DNA from: Chlorella sorokiniana | Taxonomy: Eukaryota > Chlorophyta > Trebouxiophyceae > Chlorellales > Chlorellaceae | NCBI GenBank assembly: GCA_025917655.1 | Contig: CP084614.1 | Coordinates: 1,488,001 to 1,552,000, forward strand | Length of the DNA: 64,000 nucleotides | Direction of reading: 5' to 3' | Part shown: one piece after another, positions 11,535-22,000 of the stretch | Numbering within the stretch: position 1 is the first letter of the stretch | How the letters are laid out: each line of letters begins with the position of its first letter | Notes under the pieces: generated by a model | The model's input: only the letters and a program-made list of their open reading frames with translations | Told to the model about the DNA's origin: nothing | Database searches by the model: none | Program-made: the position numbers and the translations under genes

Positions 11535-12553
11535 GACCGCCCGCCCCCGCCCACCTGTACATGAAGTTCTGCACCGCGCGGTTGAGGCGGTCGTTGCGCT
11601 GGCGCTTGTTGGAGTTCTTGATGTCGGCGGTGATGTGGCGGAAGACGAGCTGGCGCAGCGCCTTGTCCTGCACCCGGAACAGGCGGAAGAGCAGCGGCAG
11701 CAGCGCCGTGGGCGCCAGCTGCTGCCGGTTGCGCAGCAGAATCAGCGCCTTCACCAGGGTCTGTAGGAGGGAGGGGGTTCAGGCCGGAGGCGGGGGCGCT
11801 TAGGGGACCACAATGCGCACAGCGCGAGGGGCACACAGTGGCGGGCAGAGCGCTTGCTGCCACAGCCACAGAAACCGAGCGAGCGTGCACCCACCTGGCG
11901 CAGGGCCGGCTCCAGCACCGCATGATGCTTGTCCAGCAGCTCCATCAGCTCCCCGGAAAAGCCGGCGGTGTCCTTGGGGTAGGAGTTGGAGACCTGGCGG
12001 CGGCAGAGAGGCCGGGAAGACACACTTGAGGCAATGGGGCCCGTGCCCGCCTCGCGCTCCCGCCCACCACTTGCGCAGCGGCCACATGTGGCAGCAAGGC
12101 AGCGCAAGCGCCCGACCTCCTGCACCGTATCAACAAGGCCGCGAGGCGCTCATCGAGGCGGCCCCCACCTGGGCGACAAAGTTGACCAGGTCGCCAAACT
12201 CGCCGCCATCCTGGTCGGGCTTCAGCAGGAAGAGGTCCAGGCACGCGCGGTAGTGCCGCCACTGCAGCTGAAACTCGTCAGCGTACCCCACCGGGTCTCG
12301 CTTGATGTTGCTCTGCGCCCATGAGCGGGGTTTGATGCAGCGCGGAGCGGTTGAGCGGAGAGTGAAACCCGGCAGGCAGGAGCGGCGGCAGCACAGGCTA
12401 TGGGCCGGGCGCGGTGCATGCAGCGCCTGCCGTGGCTTGTCCCGAGGATTTTCGAGTTTTCAGAGCAGCTTGAATGCAGTCTGGGCGACCCGCTGTGCAG
12501 CGAGCAAAGCAACCCACCTGCAGTGTGAGCAGGTCGGCGCCTGAAACCGGCAT
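7435..12553 (-). CDS. SDA1: SDA1 homolog, 60S ribosome biogenesis/nuclear export factor
   Basis: SDA1 is a nuclear/nucleolar protein needed for 60S subunit maturation and export. About 17 exons are readable: 12553-12518 (MPVSGADLLTLQ), 12312-12169 (SNIKRDPVGYADEFQLQWRH), 11993-11895, 11760-11555 (ALILLRNRQQLAPTALLPLL), 11351-11155, 10937-10831, 10679-10437, 10241-10109, 9925-9836, 9682-9609, 9438-9351, 9194-8500, 8333-8223, 8040-7962, 7853-7722, 7599-7549 and 7451-7435. The helical N-terminus, central DLTAYKKFREKEVSSAARGL and acidic region followed by RILTEEDFDKIRQLKHRRM are SDA1 hallmarks. The very basic C-terminus (VKKRIVRNKLKGAKNYKG) ends at TGA 7435. The introns after 10831 and 9836 use GC donors. 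Frame breaks occur near 10162-10166, 9095-9099 and about 8750, in G/C runs or low-complexity acidic sequence. The length is about 830 residues, somewhat longer than the yeast protein. Confidence 0.9.
11499..11532 (+). repeat. (AC)n microsatellite in an SDA1 intron
   Basis: Seventeen uninterrupted AC dinucleotides lie in the intron between SDA1 exons 4 and 5. The tract is likely length-polymorphic. Confidence 0.95.
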
Positions 12554-12896
12554 GGCTGCGAGCAAAGAACTTTAGCACTTCTCAGATTCTATTCTATTGC
12601 GCCCAGTTCACACCCCGCCGCCACCTCTAGCAGAAGACGCCCGCCTGCATGCACTGCTGCGCGCGCTGTAGCTTGTCGAAACCAACGCTACGTACTGTGC
12701 AATCAGTAATAATATTGATAAAGCATATAGGGGCCGCCCCAGAACAGGGCGCCATTGCGCTTCGCGCCCAAACCTTCCACCTTTGGCAGCGCCCGAAATC
12801 GATGTCCCCCGACAGCCGCGATTGATGGCAGACTTGTCGGCAGGTTTGTGGGCGTTTCAAAAGCGCGCTCCTTCGGCTAGGCGAGAGTGCCCGCGA
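12554..12896. promoter_or_regulatory. Divergent promoter region, SDA1 / 71-residue protein
   Basis: About 340 bases between head-to-head starts. The centre (12690-12730) is clearly AT-richer than its surroundings, fitting a core promoter. No specific site is recognised. Confidence 0.4.
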
Positions 12897-13416
12897 ATGC
12901 CCAACCCCCAGCAGAACGCACAGGAACGGAGGGCAGAGCGGCAGCTGCACACACTCCTGAGTAAGTCTAGGCAATGAGGATGGGGATGGAGGGGTGCACC
13001 TCTGCCAGCCGACCGGATCACCTCCCCACCCTCCTCTTGCTGCCTGCAGGCGGGCAGCAGAAGGCAGAAGAAGCAGAGCTGGCCAGGGCCAACGCGCAGC
13101 GAGGTAAACAAGGGTCTAGGCTCGGGTGGCCAGCCCTCCACTGGGGAGTGAGCGGGCCGTGCCTGGACGCTGCTCAGGCCTCCTTGCGAGCCGCAACCCA
13201 CATGCCCCCTGCGCAGCTATCTTAGAAGCTATTCTGCCCAACCTGCGCTCCAAAGTGGCCGACATTGAGGCCGACAAGTGAGTCCCGCTGCTGTGGCGAG
13301 GCCAGCGCTGGTGCTGCTAGCGCCTGGTTGTCAACGGTCGGTTTGGGTTTGTGAGCCGCCTGCCACACCCCGCGCGCAGCTGGATGTACGAGGCCCCGCG
13401 GTACAGTTACCACTGA
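12897..13416 (+). CDS. Small unidentified 71-residue protein, four exons
   Basis: Not recognised. A consistent spliced model starts at ATG 12897: exons 12897-12960, 13050-13103, 13217-13277 and 13380-13416, all with GT-AG introns and matching phases, giving 71 residues. The product is charged and probably helical: MPNPQQNAQERRAERQLHTL, then GQQKAEEAELARANAQRAIL, then PNLRSKVADIEADNWMYEAP and RYSYH at the end. The aromatic C-terminal block after a coiled-coil-like helix looks conserved rather than random. The clean splicing of four tiny exons argues for a real gene. It sits head-to-head with SDA1 and about 40 bases upstream of the FNTA start. Confidence 0.6.
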
Positions 13417-13455
13417 GACCCAGCTGGCCGACTGCTAGACGGCGCCTCTGTCGCC

Positions 13456-15165
13456 ATGGACTGCCTGCCTGTGGGGAGCGGCGGGAGTGGGCCGACGTGC
13501 GGCCGCGGCCCCCGCCCGACGCCACGGAGTCGGTGGTTGAGATAGCCCGCGACCCGCTGCTGGGGGACCTCATGGACTACTTCTGGGCGGCGGTGGCGGC
13601 CGGGGAGACCAGGTGGGGCTGCGGGGGCAGAAAGGGTGTGCCAGAGCAGCCAGCAGGGCGTGCGACGAGTGGGTTGTGCCTCGGTTGCCTCGTCGGCCCA
13701 GACAGTGCGCGCCTGCCGCCCTGCCCCGCAGCGAACGCGTGCTGGCGCTGACGGGGAGATCATCTCCGACCTCAATTCCTCCAACTACTCGGTGTGGGAG
13801 TGGCGCTGGCGCTGCGTGGAGGTGGGGTGGGGTGGGGTGGGGAGTGAGAGTGCTTTTGTTTTTTGTTTTGTTTTTTGGGGGGTGAAGGAAACAAGGCACC
13901 CTTGCACACAGTGGTCGAGGGTGGGGGCCCTTGCACCACGCACGCGGTTGTTGTTCCGGCAAGAGCGCAAGCGCACACGAACACACACGTCGCATGCGCA
14001 GGCGCTGGGCGGCGTGGCGGCGCGGGCCGCCGAGGAGGAGGCGCTGACGCGGTCGGTGGCCACCGCCAGCCCCAAGAACTACCAGCTGTGGAACCACCGG
14101 CGGCGGCTGGCGCTGGCGCTGGGGCCGCAGCAGGCCGAGGAGGTGCGCCCGGGTGCCCCGGGTGTGGGGGCAACGATGCTGGGCCACGCTGTGCTGACAC
14201 CATGCACCAGCCGTCCCTTCCAGTCAAACCAGCCCCTGTGTCTCCCCCACACACGCGCAGGAGCTGGAGTTTGCGGCGGCCTGCCTGCAGCACGACGCCA
14301 AGAACTACCACGCGTGGGCGCACCGCCAGGCGGTGCTGCTGGCAGGGGGCAGCCCCGCGCTGTGGGGCGCGGAGCTGGCCTACACCCAGCGCATGCTGGA
14401 GCGGGACGTGCGCAACAACTCGGGTGGGGCGACAGGGGGAGGGGATGCGATGCGATGCGTGGGCAGGGTGTGTTGGACGTGCACGCAGAAAGGCGGCGCA
14501 TTGCTCACGACCCCCCGCCGCCCCCGCCCGCAGCCTGGAGCCAACGCGTGTTTGTGCTGCGCAACGCGCCGGCGGCGGCGCTGGGCCCGCCGCGCGAGGC
14601 GTACGAGCGGGAGGTGGAGTGGGCGGGGGGCAGCTGCGGCTGGCGCCGCACAACGAGAGCGCGTGGGAGGCGCTGCGCGGGCTGGCGGCGGGGGCGGGGG
14701 CTGGCGGCGCCGCGCCGCGCGCTGGCCGCCGACCCGCGATACCTGGAGCTGTGCCGAGAGGTGCTGGTAGCGTTCCCCGCCTGCGCCCCCGCGCTCAGCC
14801 TGTTGGCGGACGTGTTCCTGGAGCAGGGCGCGCTGCTGGAGGAGGCCGCTGCTGGAGGAGGCGGCGCCGACCCCGCGGCGGCGCGGGCGGGGGCGGCGGC
14901 GGCGCGGCGCCTGGCGCGCGAGGTGCTGGGGCGCCAGCTTGTGGCGGACCCCATCCGGCGGCCCTACCTGCGTGCGCGGCTGGCGGCGCTGGCGGCGGAG
15001 GCGGAAGGGGGAAGTAGGAAAGGGGGCAGCAGGAGGTCGCAGCGTGCGGCTGGGCAGCTTCGTGCCCGCCTGCCCAGCTGGCGCTTCTCCTCTCTTCTTT
15101 CCTCGTTCCCCCCATCCTCGCGACACTTTCCCCCTCGCTCCTGCTTTCATGCCACAGAGGTGTGA
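13456..15165 (+). CDS. FNTA: Protein farnesyltransferase / geranylgeranyltransferase-I alpha subunit
   Basis: Common alpha subunit of CaaX farnesyltransferase and geranylgeranyltransferase-I, built from tetratricopeptide-like PFTA repeats that embrace the beta subunit. The start is taken as ATG 13456 (MDCLPVG), leading to ERREWADVRPRPPPDATESV and DPLLGDLMDYFWAAVAA. The PFTA repeats are DLNSSNYSVWEWRWRCVE (about 13770-13820), SPKNYQLWNHRRRLAL (about 14070-14120), DAKNYHAWAHRQAVLL (about 14293-14345), NNSAWSQRVFVLRN (split by the intron at about 14424-14533) and PHNESAWEALRGLA (about 14650-14685). The C-terminus ends at TGA 15165. Single-base frame breaks are needed in G runs at 13473-13476, 13753-13756 and 14625-14630, plus one compensating break about 90 bases later. 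These are probably assembly indels, because the repeats are intact either side. Confidence 0.85.
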
Positions 15166-15944
15166 AGACTTGGAAGGCCCCACTCGTAACATGCGCAGTG
15201 GGTTGCATGCAAGGGGAACGGTTGGGAATGTCGTGGAGCTGAGGGCAGGTGGAGGATGTATTTGAGCCTGTGAAGTGGAGTGGTGAAGCTTGGTTAAAGG
15301 CATGCTTTACTGCAACCGTGGCGTGAGCGTGCAAACGCGTTTGGGTGGGTAGGTGGGTTGTTGTTGGTTGTGGTGGTGTGCGGCGGCTCTCGACAATGTC
15401 TGTGACATCCATCAATGAGCGCCGTGGCTCACCCAACACTCCTGGGTGCCTTGCCTGGCTGTAAGGCGTGAAGCGGCAGGCGGCGGCGACGCCGCCGCCA
15501 CTGCTTGCTGCCCCCCCCGCCCTGCCTGCCAACAGCTTGAAAGGCTGCTGCTGTGGGTAGAGGTCCAGCGTGCAGCAAGTGGGTTGGTGCAGTATGTGGG
15601 GCAGTGCAGGCGGCGGCGGCCGCCTGCTCCCCCAAGCAAGCGCCCGCGGGCTGCCGCACGGCGGCGCCCGGCTGATGCCGTGCATCAGGCATTGCTGCTG
15701 CCGGCAACGCGGCCGCGAAGCGGCCGCGTTGCCGGCAGCAGGCATGCCATGGCGGCATGGCATGCGGCTGCAGGCCCCGGGCTGCACCGGCGCTGCCTTG
15801 CGGCGTTCAGGATAGGTTCGTGTATATTGTAAGAACCTGAAAACGCAGAATGGGGTCGATTTCGAGGGCCGCGCGCGGCTCGCAGTCACCAAATTTTTGG
15901 CGTGGTCTTGTATGCTATTTTTGGCATTTTAGTGCACTCTTGCT
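15166..15944. other. Gene-poor spacer before the tRNA
   Basis: I see no credible gene. The stretch contains the FNTA 3' region, GT-rich sequence around 15340-15380 and two strong hairpins (separate entry). An AT-rich segment at 15905-15935, 10-40 bases upstream of the tRNA, includes TATGCTATTTTT and could serve as an upstream TATA-like element for RNA polymerase III. Confidence 0.45.
15695..15765. repeat. Two adjacent perfect hairpins
   Basis: Hairpin 1 has arms 15695-15716 and 15720-15741: 22 perfectly complementary bases with a GAA loop, including GCGGCCGC at the apex. Hairpin 2 has arms 15742-15751 and 15756-15765 (10 bp, GCATGCCATG with its complement, 4-base loop). No T-run follows, so these do not resemble bacterial terminators. 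Confidence 0.9.
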
Positions 15945-16016
15945 GCTTGCATAGTGTAGTGGTTATCACTCCAGACTCTGAATCTGGCAACCGCAGTTCG
16001 AATCTGCGTGCGAGCT
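15945..16016 (+). tRNA. tRNA-Gln (anticodon CUG)
   Basis: A complete cloverleaf, 72 nt with no intron. The acceptor stem GCTTGCA pairs with TGCGAGC (one G-U), followed by discriminator T. The D arm is GTGT/TCAC with AGTGGTTA in the loop. The anticodon stem CCAGA/TCTGG encloses loop CTCTGAA, giving anticodon CTG. The T arm GCAG/CTGC encloses TTCGAAT. A-box-like TAGTGTAGTGG and B-box-like AGTTCGAATC are present, and a TTTT at 16023-16026 can end Pol III transcription. The sequence resembles other eukaryotic tRNA-Gln genes. No CCA is encoded. Its 3' end is the left border of the satellite. Confidence 0.93.
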
Positions 16017-19000
16017 TTGTGATTTTGGTGCCCAGGGACCCCCTCCGCTCGAATCTGCGTGCGAGCTATAGCATTTTACCCCCTCCCCCACCTGCTGTGC
16101 GGTGCTGCACAGCCCTCCGCCATGCTCCAAGCAGCCGCCGCCCACCCACACACGCGGCCCTCCCCGCGTGCCCTGGCCTTTGCCTCCCGTCACACCCGGC
16201 CGCGGGGGCGGCGGCGACCCTTGGCTGGAATCTGCGTGCGAGCTTTGTGATTTTGGTGCCCAGGGACCCCCCTCCGCTCGAATCTGCGTGCGAGCTATAG
16301 CATTTTACCCCCTCCCCCACCCGTTTTGCGGTGCTGCACAGCCCTCCGCCATGCTCCAAGCAGCCGCCGCCCACCCACACACGGGGTGCGGCCCTCCCCG
16401 CGTGCCCTGGCCTTTGCCTCCCGTCACACCCGGCCGCCGGGCGGCGGCGACCCTTGGCTGGAATCTGCGTGCGAGCTTTGTGATTTTGGTGCCCAGGGAC
16501 CCCCTCCGCTCGAATCTGCGTGCGAGCTATAGCATTTTACCCCCTCCCCCACCCGTTTTGCGGTGCTGCACAGCCCTCCGCCATGCTCCAAGCAGCCGCC
16601 GCCCACCCACACACGGGTGCGGCCCTCCCCGCGTGCCCTGGCCTTTGCCTCCCGTCACACCCGGCCGCCGGGCGGCGGCGACCCTTGGCTGGAATCTGCG
16701 TGCGAGCTTTGTGATTTTGGTGCCCAGGGACCCCCTCCGCTCGAATCTGCGTGCGAGCTATAGCATTTTACCCCCTCCCCCACCCGTTTTGCGGTGCTGC
16801 ACAGCCCTCCGCCATGCTCCAAGCAGCCGCCGCCCACCCACACACGGGGTGCGGCCCTCCCCGCGTGCCCTGGCCTTTGCCTCCCGTCACACCCGGCCGC
16901 GTGGCGGGGGGAGGCGCCGCCCCTCCGCTGGAATCTGCGTGCGAGCTTTGTGATTTTGGTGCCCAGGGACCCCCTCCGCTCGAATCTGCGTGCGAGCTAT
17001 AGCATTTTACCCCCTCCCCCACCCGTTTTGCGGTGCTGCACAGCCCTCCGCCATGCTCCAAGCAGCCGCCGCCCACCCACACACGCGGCCCTCCCCGCGT
17101 GCCCTGGCCTTTGCCTCCCGTCACACCCGGCCGCCGGGGGCGGCGGCGACCCTTGGCTGGAATCTGCGTGCGAGCTTTGTGATTTTGGTGCCCAGGGACC
17201 CCCCTCCGCTCGAATCTGCGTGCGAGCTATAGCATTTTACCCCCTCCCCCACCCGTTTTGCGGTGCTGCACAGCCCTCCGCCATGCTCCAAGCAGCCGCC
17301 GCCCACCCACACACGGGGTGCGGCCCTCCCGCGTGCCCTGGCCTTTGCCTCCCGTCACACCCGGCCGCCGGGCGCGGCGGCGACCCTTGGCTGGAATCTG
17401 CGTGCGAGCTTTGTGATTTTGGTGCCCAGGGACCCCCTCCGCTCGAATCTGCGTGCGAGCTATAGCATTTTACCCCCTCCCCCACCCGTTTTGCGGTGCT
17501 GCACAGCCCTCCGCCATGCTCCAAGCAGCCGCCGCCCACCCACACACGGGGTGCGGCCCTCCCCGCGTGCCCTGGCCTTTGCCTCCCGTCACACCCGGCC
17601 GCGGGGGCGGCGGCGACCCTTGGCTGGAATCTGCGTGCGAGCTTTGTGATTTTGGTGCCCAGGGACCCCCCTCCGCTCGAATCTGCGTGCGAGCTATAGC
17701 ATTTTACCCCCTCCCCCACCCGTTTTGCGGTGCTGCACAGCCCTCCGCCATGCTCCAAGCAGCCGCCGCCCACCCACACACGGGGTGCGGCCCTCCCCGC
17801 GTGCCCTGGCCTTTGCCTCCCGTCACACCCGGCCGCGTGGCGGGGAGGCGCCGCCCCTCCGCTGGAATCTGCGTGCGAGCTTTGTGATTTTGGTGCCCAG
17901 GGACCCCCTCCGCTCGAATCTGCGTGCGAGCTATAGCATTTTACCCCCTCCCCCACCCGTTTTGCGGTGCTGCACAGCCCTCCGCCATGCTCCAAGCAGC
18001 CGCCGCCCACCCACACACGGGGTGCGGCCCTCCCCGCGTGCCCTGGCCTTTGCCTCCCGTCACACCCGGCCGCCGGGGGCGGCGGCGACCCTTGGCTGGA
18101 ATCTGCGTGCGAGCTTTGTGATTTTGGTGCCCAGGGACCCCCCTCCGCTCGAATCTGCGTGCGAGCTATAGCATTTTACCCCCTCCCCCACCCGTTTTGC
18201 GGTGCTGCACAGCCCTCCGCCATGCTCCAAGCAGCCGCCGCCCACCCACACACGGGGTGCGGCCCTCCCCGCGTGCCCTGGCCTTTGCCTCCCGTCACAC
18301 CCGGCCGCCGCCGGGGCGGCGGCGACCCTTGGCTGGAATCTGCGTGCGAGCTTTGTGATTTTGGTGCCCAGGGACCCCCTCCGCTCGAATCTGCGTGCGA
18401 GCTATAGCATTTTACCCCCTCCCCCACCCGTTTTGCGGTGCTGCACAGCCCTCCGCCATGCTCCAAGCAGCCGCCGCCCACCCACACACGGGGTGCGGCC
18501 CTCCCGCGTGCCCTGGCCTTTGCCTCCCGTCACACCCGGCCGCGTGGCGGGGAGGCGCCGCCCCTCCGCTGGAATCTGCGTGCGAGCTTTGTGATTTTGG
18601 TGCCCAGGGACCCCCTCCGCTCGAATCTGCGTGCGAGCTATAGCATTTACCCCCTCCCCACCCGTTTTGCGGTGCTGCACAGCCCTCCGCCATGCTCCAA
18701 GCAGCCGCCGCCCACCCACACACGGGGTGCGGCCCTCCCCGCGTGCCCTGGCCTTTGCCTCCCGTCACACCCGGCCGCCGGGGGCGGCGGCGACCCTTGG
18801 CTGGAATCTGCGTGCGAGCTTTGTGATTTTGGTGCCCAGGGACCCCCTCCGCTCGAATCTGCGTGCGAGCTATAGCATTTACCCCCTCCCCCACCCGTTT
18901 TGCGGTGCTGCACAGCCCTCCGCCATGCTCCAAGCAGCCGCCGCCCACCCACACACGGGTGCGGCCCTCCCCGCGTGCCCTGGCCTTTGCCTCCCGTCAC

Positions 19001-22000
19001 ACCCGGCCGCGTGGCGGGGGAGGCGCCGCCCCTCCGCTGGAATCTGCGTGCGAGCTTTGTGATTTTGGTGCCCAGGGACCCCCCTCCGCTCGAATCTGCG
19101 TGCGAGCTATAGCATTTTACCCCCTCCCCCACCCGTTTTGCGGTGCTGCACAGCCCTCCGCCATGCTCCAAGCAGCCGCCGCCCACCCACACACGGGTGC
19201 GGCCCTCCCCGCGTGCCCTGGCCTTTGCCTCCCGTCACACCCGGCCGCCGGGGCGGCGGCGACCCTTGGCTGGAATCTGCGTGCGAGCTTTGTGATTTTG
19301 GTGCCCAGGGACCCCCTCCGCTCGAATCTGCGTGCGAGCTATAGCATTTACCCCCTCCCCCACCCGTTTTGCGGTGCTGCACAGCCCTCCGCCATGCTCC
19401 AAGCAGCCGCCGCCCACCCACACACGGGGTGCGGCCCTCCCCGCGTGCCCTGGCCTTTGCCTCCCGTCACACCCGGCCGCGTGGCGGGGAGGCGCCGCCC
19501 TCCGCTGGAATCTGCGTGCGAGCTTTGTGATTTTGGTGCCCAGGGACCCCCCTCCGCTCGAATCTGCGTGCGAGCTATAGCATTTACCCCCTCCCCCACC
19601 CGTTTTGCGGTGCTGCACAGCCCTCCGCCATGCTCCAAGCAGCCGCCGCCCACCCACACACGGGGTGCGGCCCTCCCCGCGTGCCCTGGCCTTTGCCTCC
19701 CGTCACACCCGGCCGCGTGGGGGGGGAGGCGCCGCCCCTCCGCTGGAATCTGCGTGCGAGCTTTGTGATTTTGGTGCCCAGGGACCCCCTCCGCTCGAAT
19801 CTGCGTGCGAGCTATAGCATTTTACCCCCTCCCCCACCCGTTTTGCGGTGCTGCACAGCCCTCCGCCATGCTCCAAGCAGCCGCCGCCCACCCACACACG
19901 GGGTGCGGCCCTCCCCGCGTGCCCTGGCCTTTGCCTCCCGTCACACCCGGCCGCCGGGGCGGCGGCGACCCTTGGCTGGAATCTGCGTGCGAGCTTTGTG
20001 ATTTTGGTGCCCAGGGACCCCCTCCGCTCGAATCTGCGTGCGAGCTATAGCATTTTACCCCCTCCCCCACCCGTTTTGCGGTGCTGCACAGCCCTCCGCC
20101 ATGCTCCAAGCAGCCGCCGCCCACCCACACACGGGGTGCGGCCCTCCCCGCGTGCCCTGGCCTTTGCCTCCCGTCACACCCGGCCGCGTGGCGGGGAGGC
20201 GCCGCCCCTCCGCTGGAATCTGCGTGCGAGCTTTGTGATTTTGGTGCCCAGGGACCCCCCTCCGCTCGAATCTGCGTGCGAGCTATAGCATTTTACCCCC
20301 TCCCCCACCCGTTTTGCGGTGCTGCACAGCCCTCCGCCATGCTCCAAGCAGCCGCCGCCCACCCACACACGGGGTGCGGCCCTCCCCGCGTGCCCTGGCC
20401 TTTGCCTCCCGTCACACCCGGCCGCCGGGGGCGGCGGCGACCCTTGGCTGGAATCTGCGTGCGAGCTTTGTGATTTTGGTGCCCAGGGACCCCCTCCGCT
20501 CGAATCTGCGTGCGAGCTATAGCATTTTACCCCCTCCCCCACCCGTTTTGCGGTGCTGCACAGCCCTCCGCCATGCTCCAAGCAGCCGCCGCCCACCCAC
20601 ACACGGGGTGCGGCCCTCCCGCGTGCCCTGGCCTTTGCCTCCCGTCACACCCGGCCGCGTGGGGGCGGCGGCGACCCTTGGCTGGAATCTGCGTGCGAGC
20701 TTTGTGATTTTGGTGCCCAGGGGCCCCCCTCCGCTCGAATCTGCGTGCGAGCTTTAAACATTTACCCCCTCCCCCACCTGCTGTGCGGTGCTGCACAGCC
20801 CTCCGCCATGCTCCAAGCAGCCGCCGCCCACCCACACACGGGGTGCGGCCCTCCCCGCGTGCCCTGGCCTTTGCCTCCCGTCACACCCGGCCGCCGGGCG
20901 GCGGCGACCCTTGGCTGGAATCTGCGTGCGAGCTTTGTGATTTTGGTGCCCAGGGGCCCCCCTCCGCTCGAATCTGCGTGCGAGCTATAGCATTTTACCC
21001 CCTCCCCCACCCGTTTTGCGGTGCTGCACAGCCCTCCGCCATGCTCCAAGCAGCCGCCGCCCACCCACACGGGGTGCGGCCCTCCCCGCGTGCCCTGGCC
21101 TTTGCCTCCCGTCACACCCGGCCGCGTGGCGGGGAGGCGCCGCCCCTCCGCTGGAATCTGCGTGCGAGCTTTGTGATTTTGGTGCCCAGGGACCCCCTCC
21201 GCTCGAATCTGCGTGCGAGCTATAGCATTTTACCCCCTCCCCCACCCGTTTTGCGGTGCTGCACAGCCCTCCGCCATGCTCCAAGCAGCCGCCGCCCACC
21301 CACACACGGGGTGCGGCCCTCCCCGCGTGCCCTGGCCTTTGCCTCCCGTCACACCCGGCCGCCGGGGGCGGCGGCGACCCTTGGCTGGAATCTGCGTGCG
21401 AGCTTTGTGATTTTGGTGCCCAGGGGCCCCCTCCGCTCGAATCTGCGTGCGAGCTATAGCATTTTACCCCCTCCCCCACCCGTTTTGCGGTGCTGCACAG
21501 CCCTCCGCCATGCTCCAAGCAGCCGCCGCCCACCCACACACGGGGTGCGGCCCTCCCCGCGTGCCCTGGCCTTTGCCTCCCGTCACACCCGGCCGCCGGG
21601 GGCGGCGGCGACCCTTGGCTGGAATCTGCGTGCGAGCTTTGTGATTTTGGTGCCCAGGGGCCCCCTCCGCTCGAATCTGCGTGCGAGCTATAGCATTTTA
21701 CCCCCTCCCCCACCTGCTGTGCGGTGCTGCACAGCCCTCCGCCATGCTCCAAGCAGCCGCCGCCCACCCACACGCGGCCCTCCCCGCGTGCCCTGGCCTT
21801 TGCCTCCCGTCACACCCGGCCGCTTGGCGGGGAGGCGCCGCCCCTTGGCTGGAATCTGCGTGCGAGCTTTGTGATTTTGGTGCCCAGGGACCCCCCTCCG
21901 CTCGAATCTGCGTGCGAGCTATAGCATTTACCCCCTCCCCCACCCGTTTTGCGGTGCTGCACAGCCCTCCGCCATGCTCCAAGCAGCCGCCGCCCACCCA

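Noticed and set aside
9220-11803. Long plus-strand frames across SDA1
   Set aside because: They are antisense shadows. The minus strand reads through SDA1 family blocks with splice sites in register.
15695-15765. Rho-independent terminator
   Set aside because: Stem-loops are followed by GC-rich sequence without a T-run, and the setting is nuclear eukaryotic.
14795-15892. Minus-strand open frame of 365 codons after FNTA
   Set aside because: It is antisense to FNTA exons with Pro/Ala/Arg low-complexity output, the usual shadow in GC-rich DNA.
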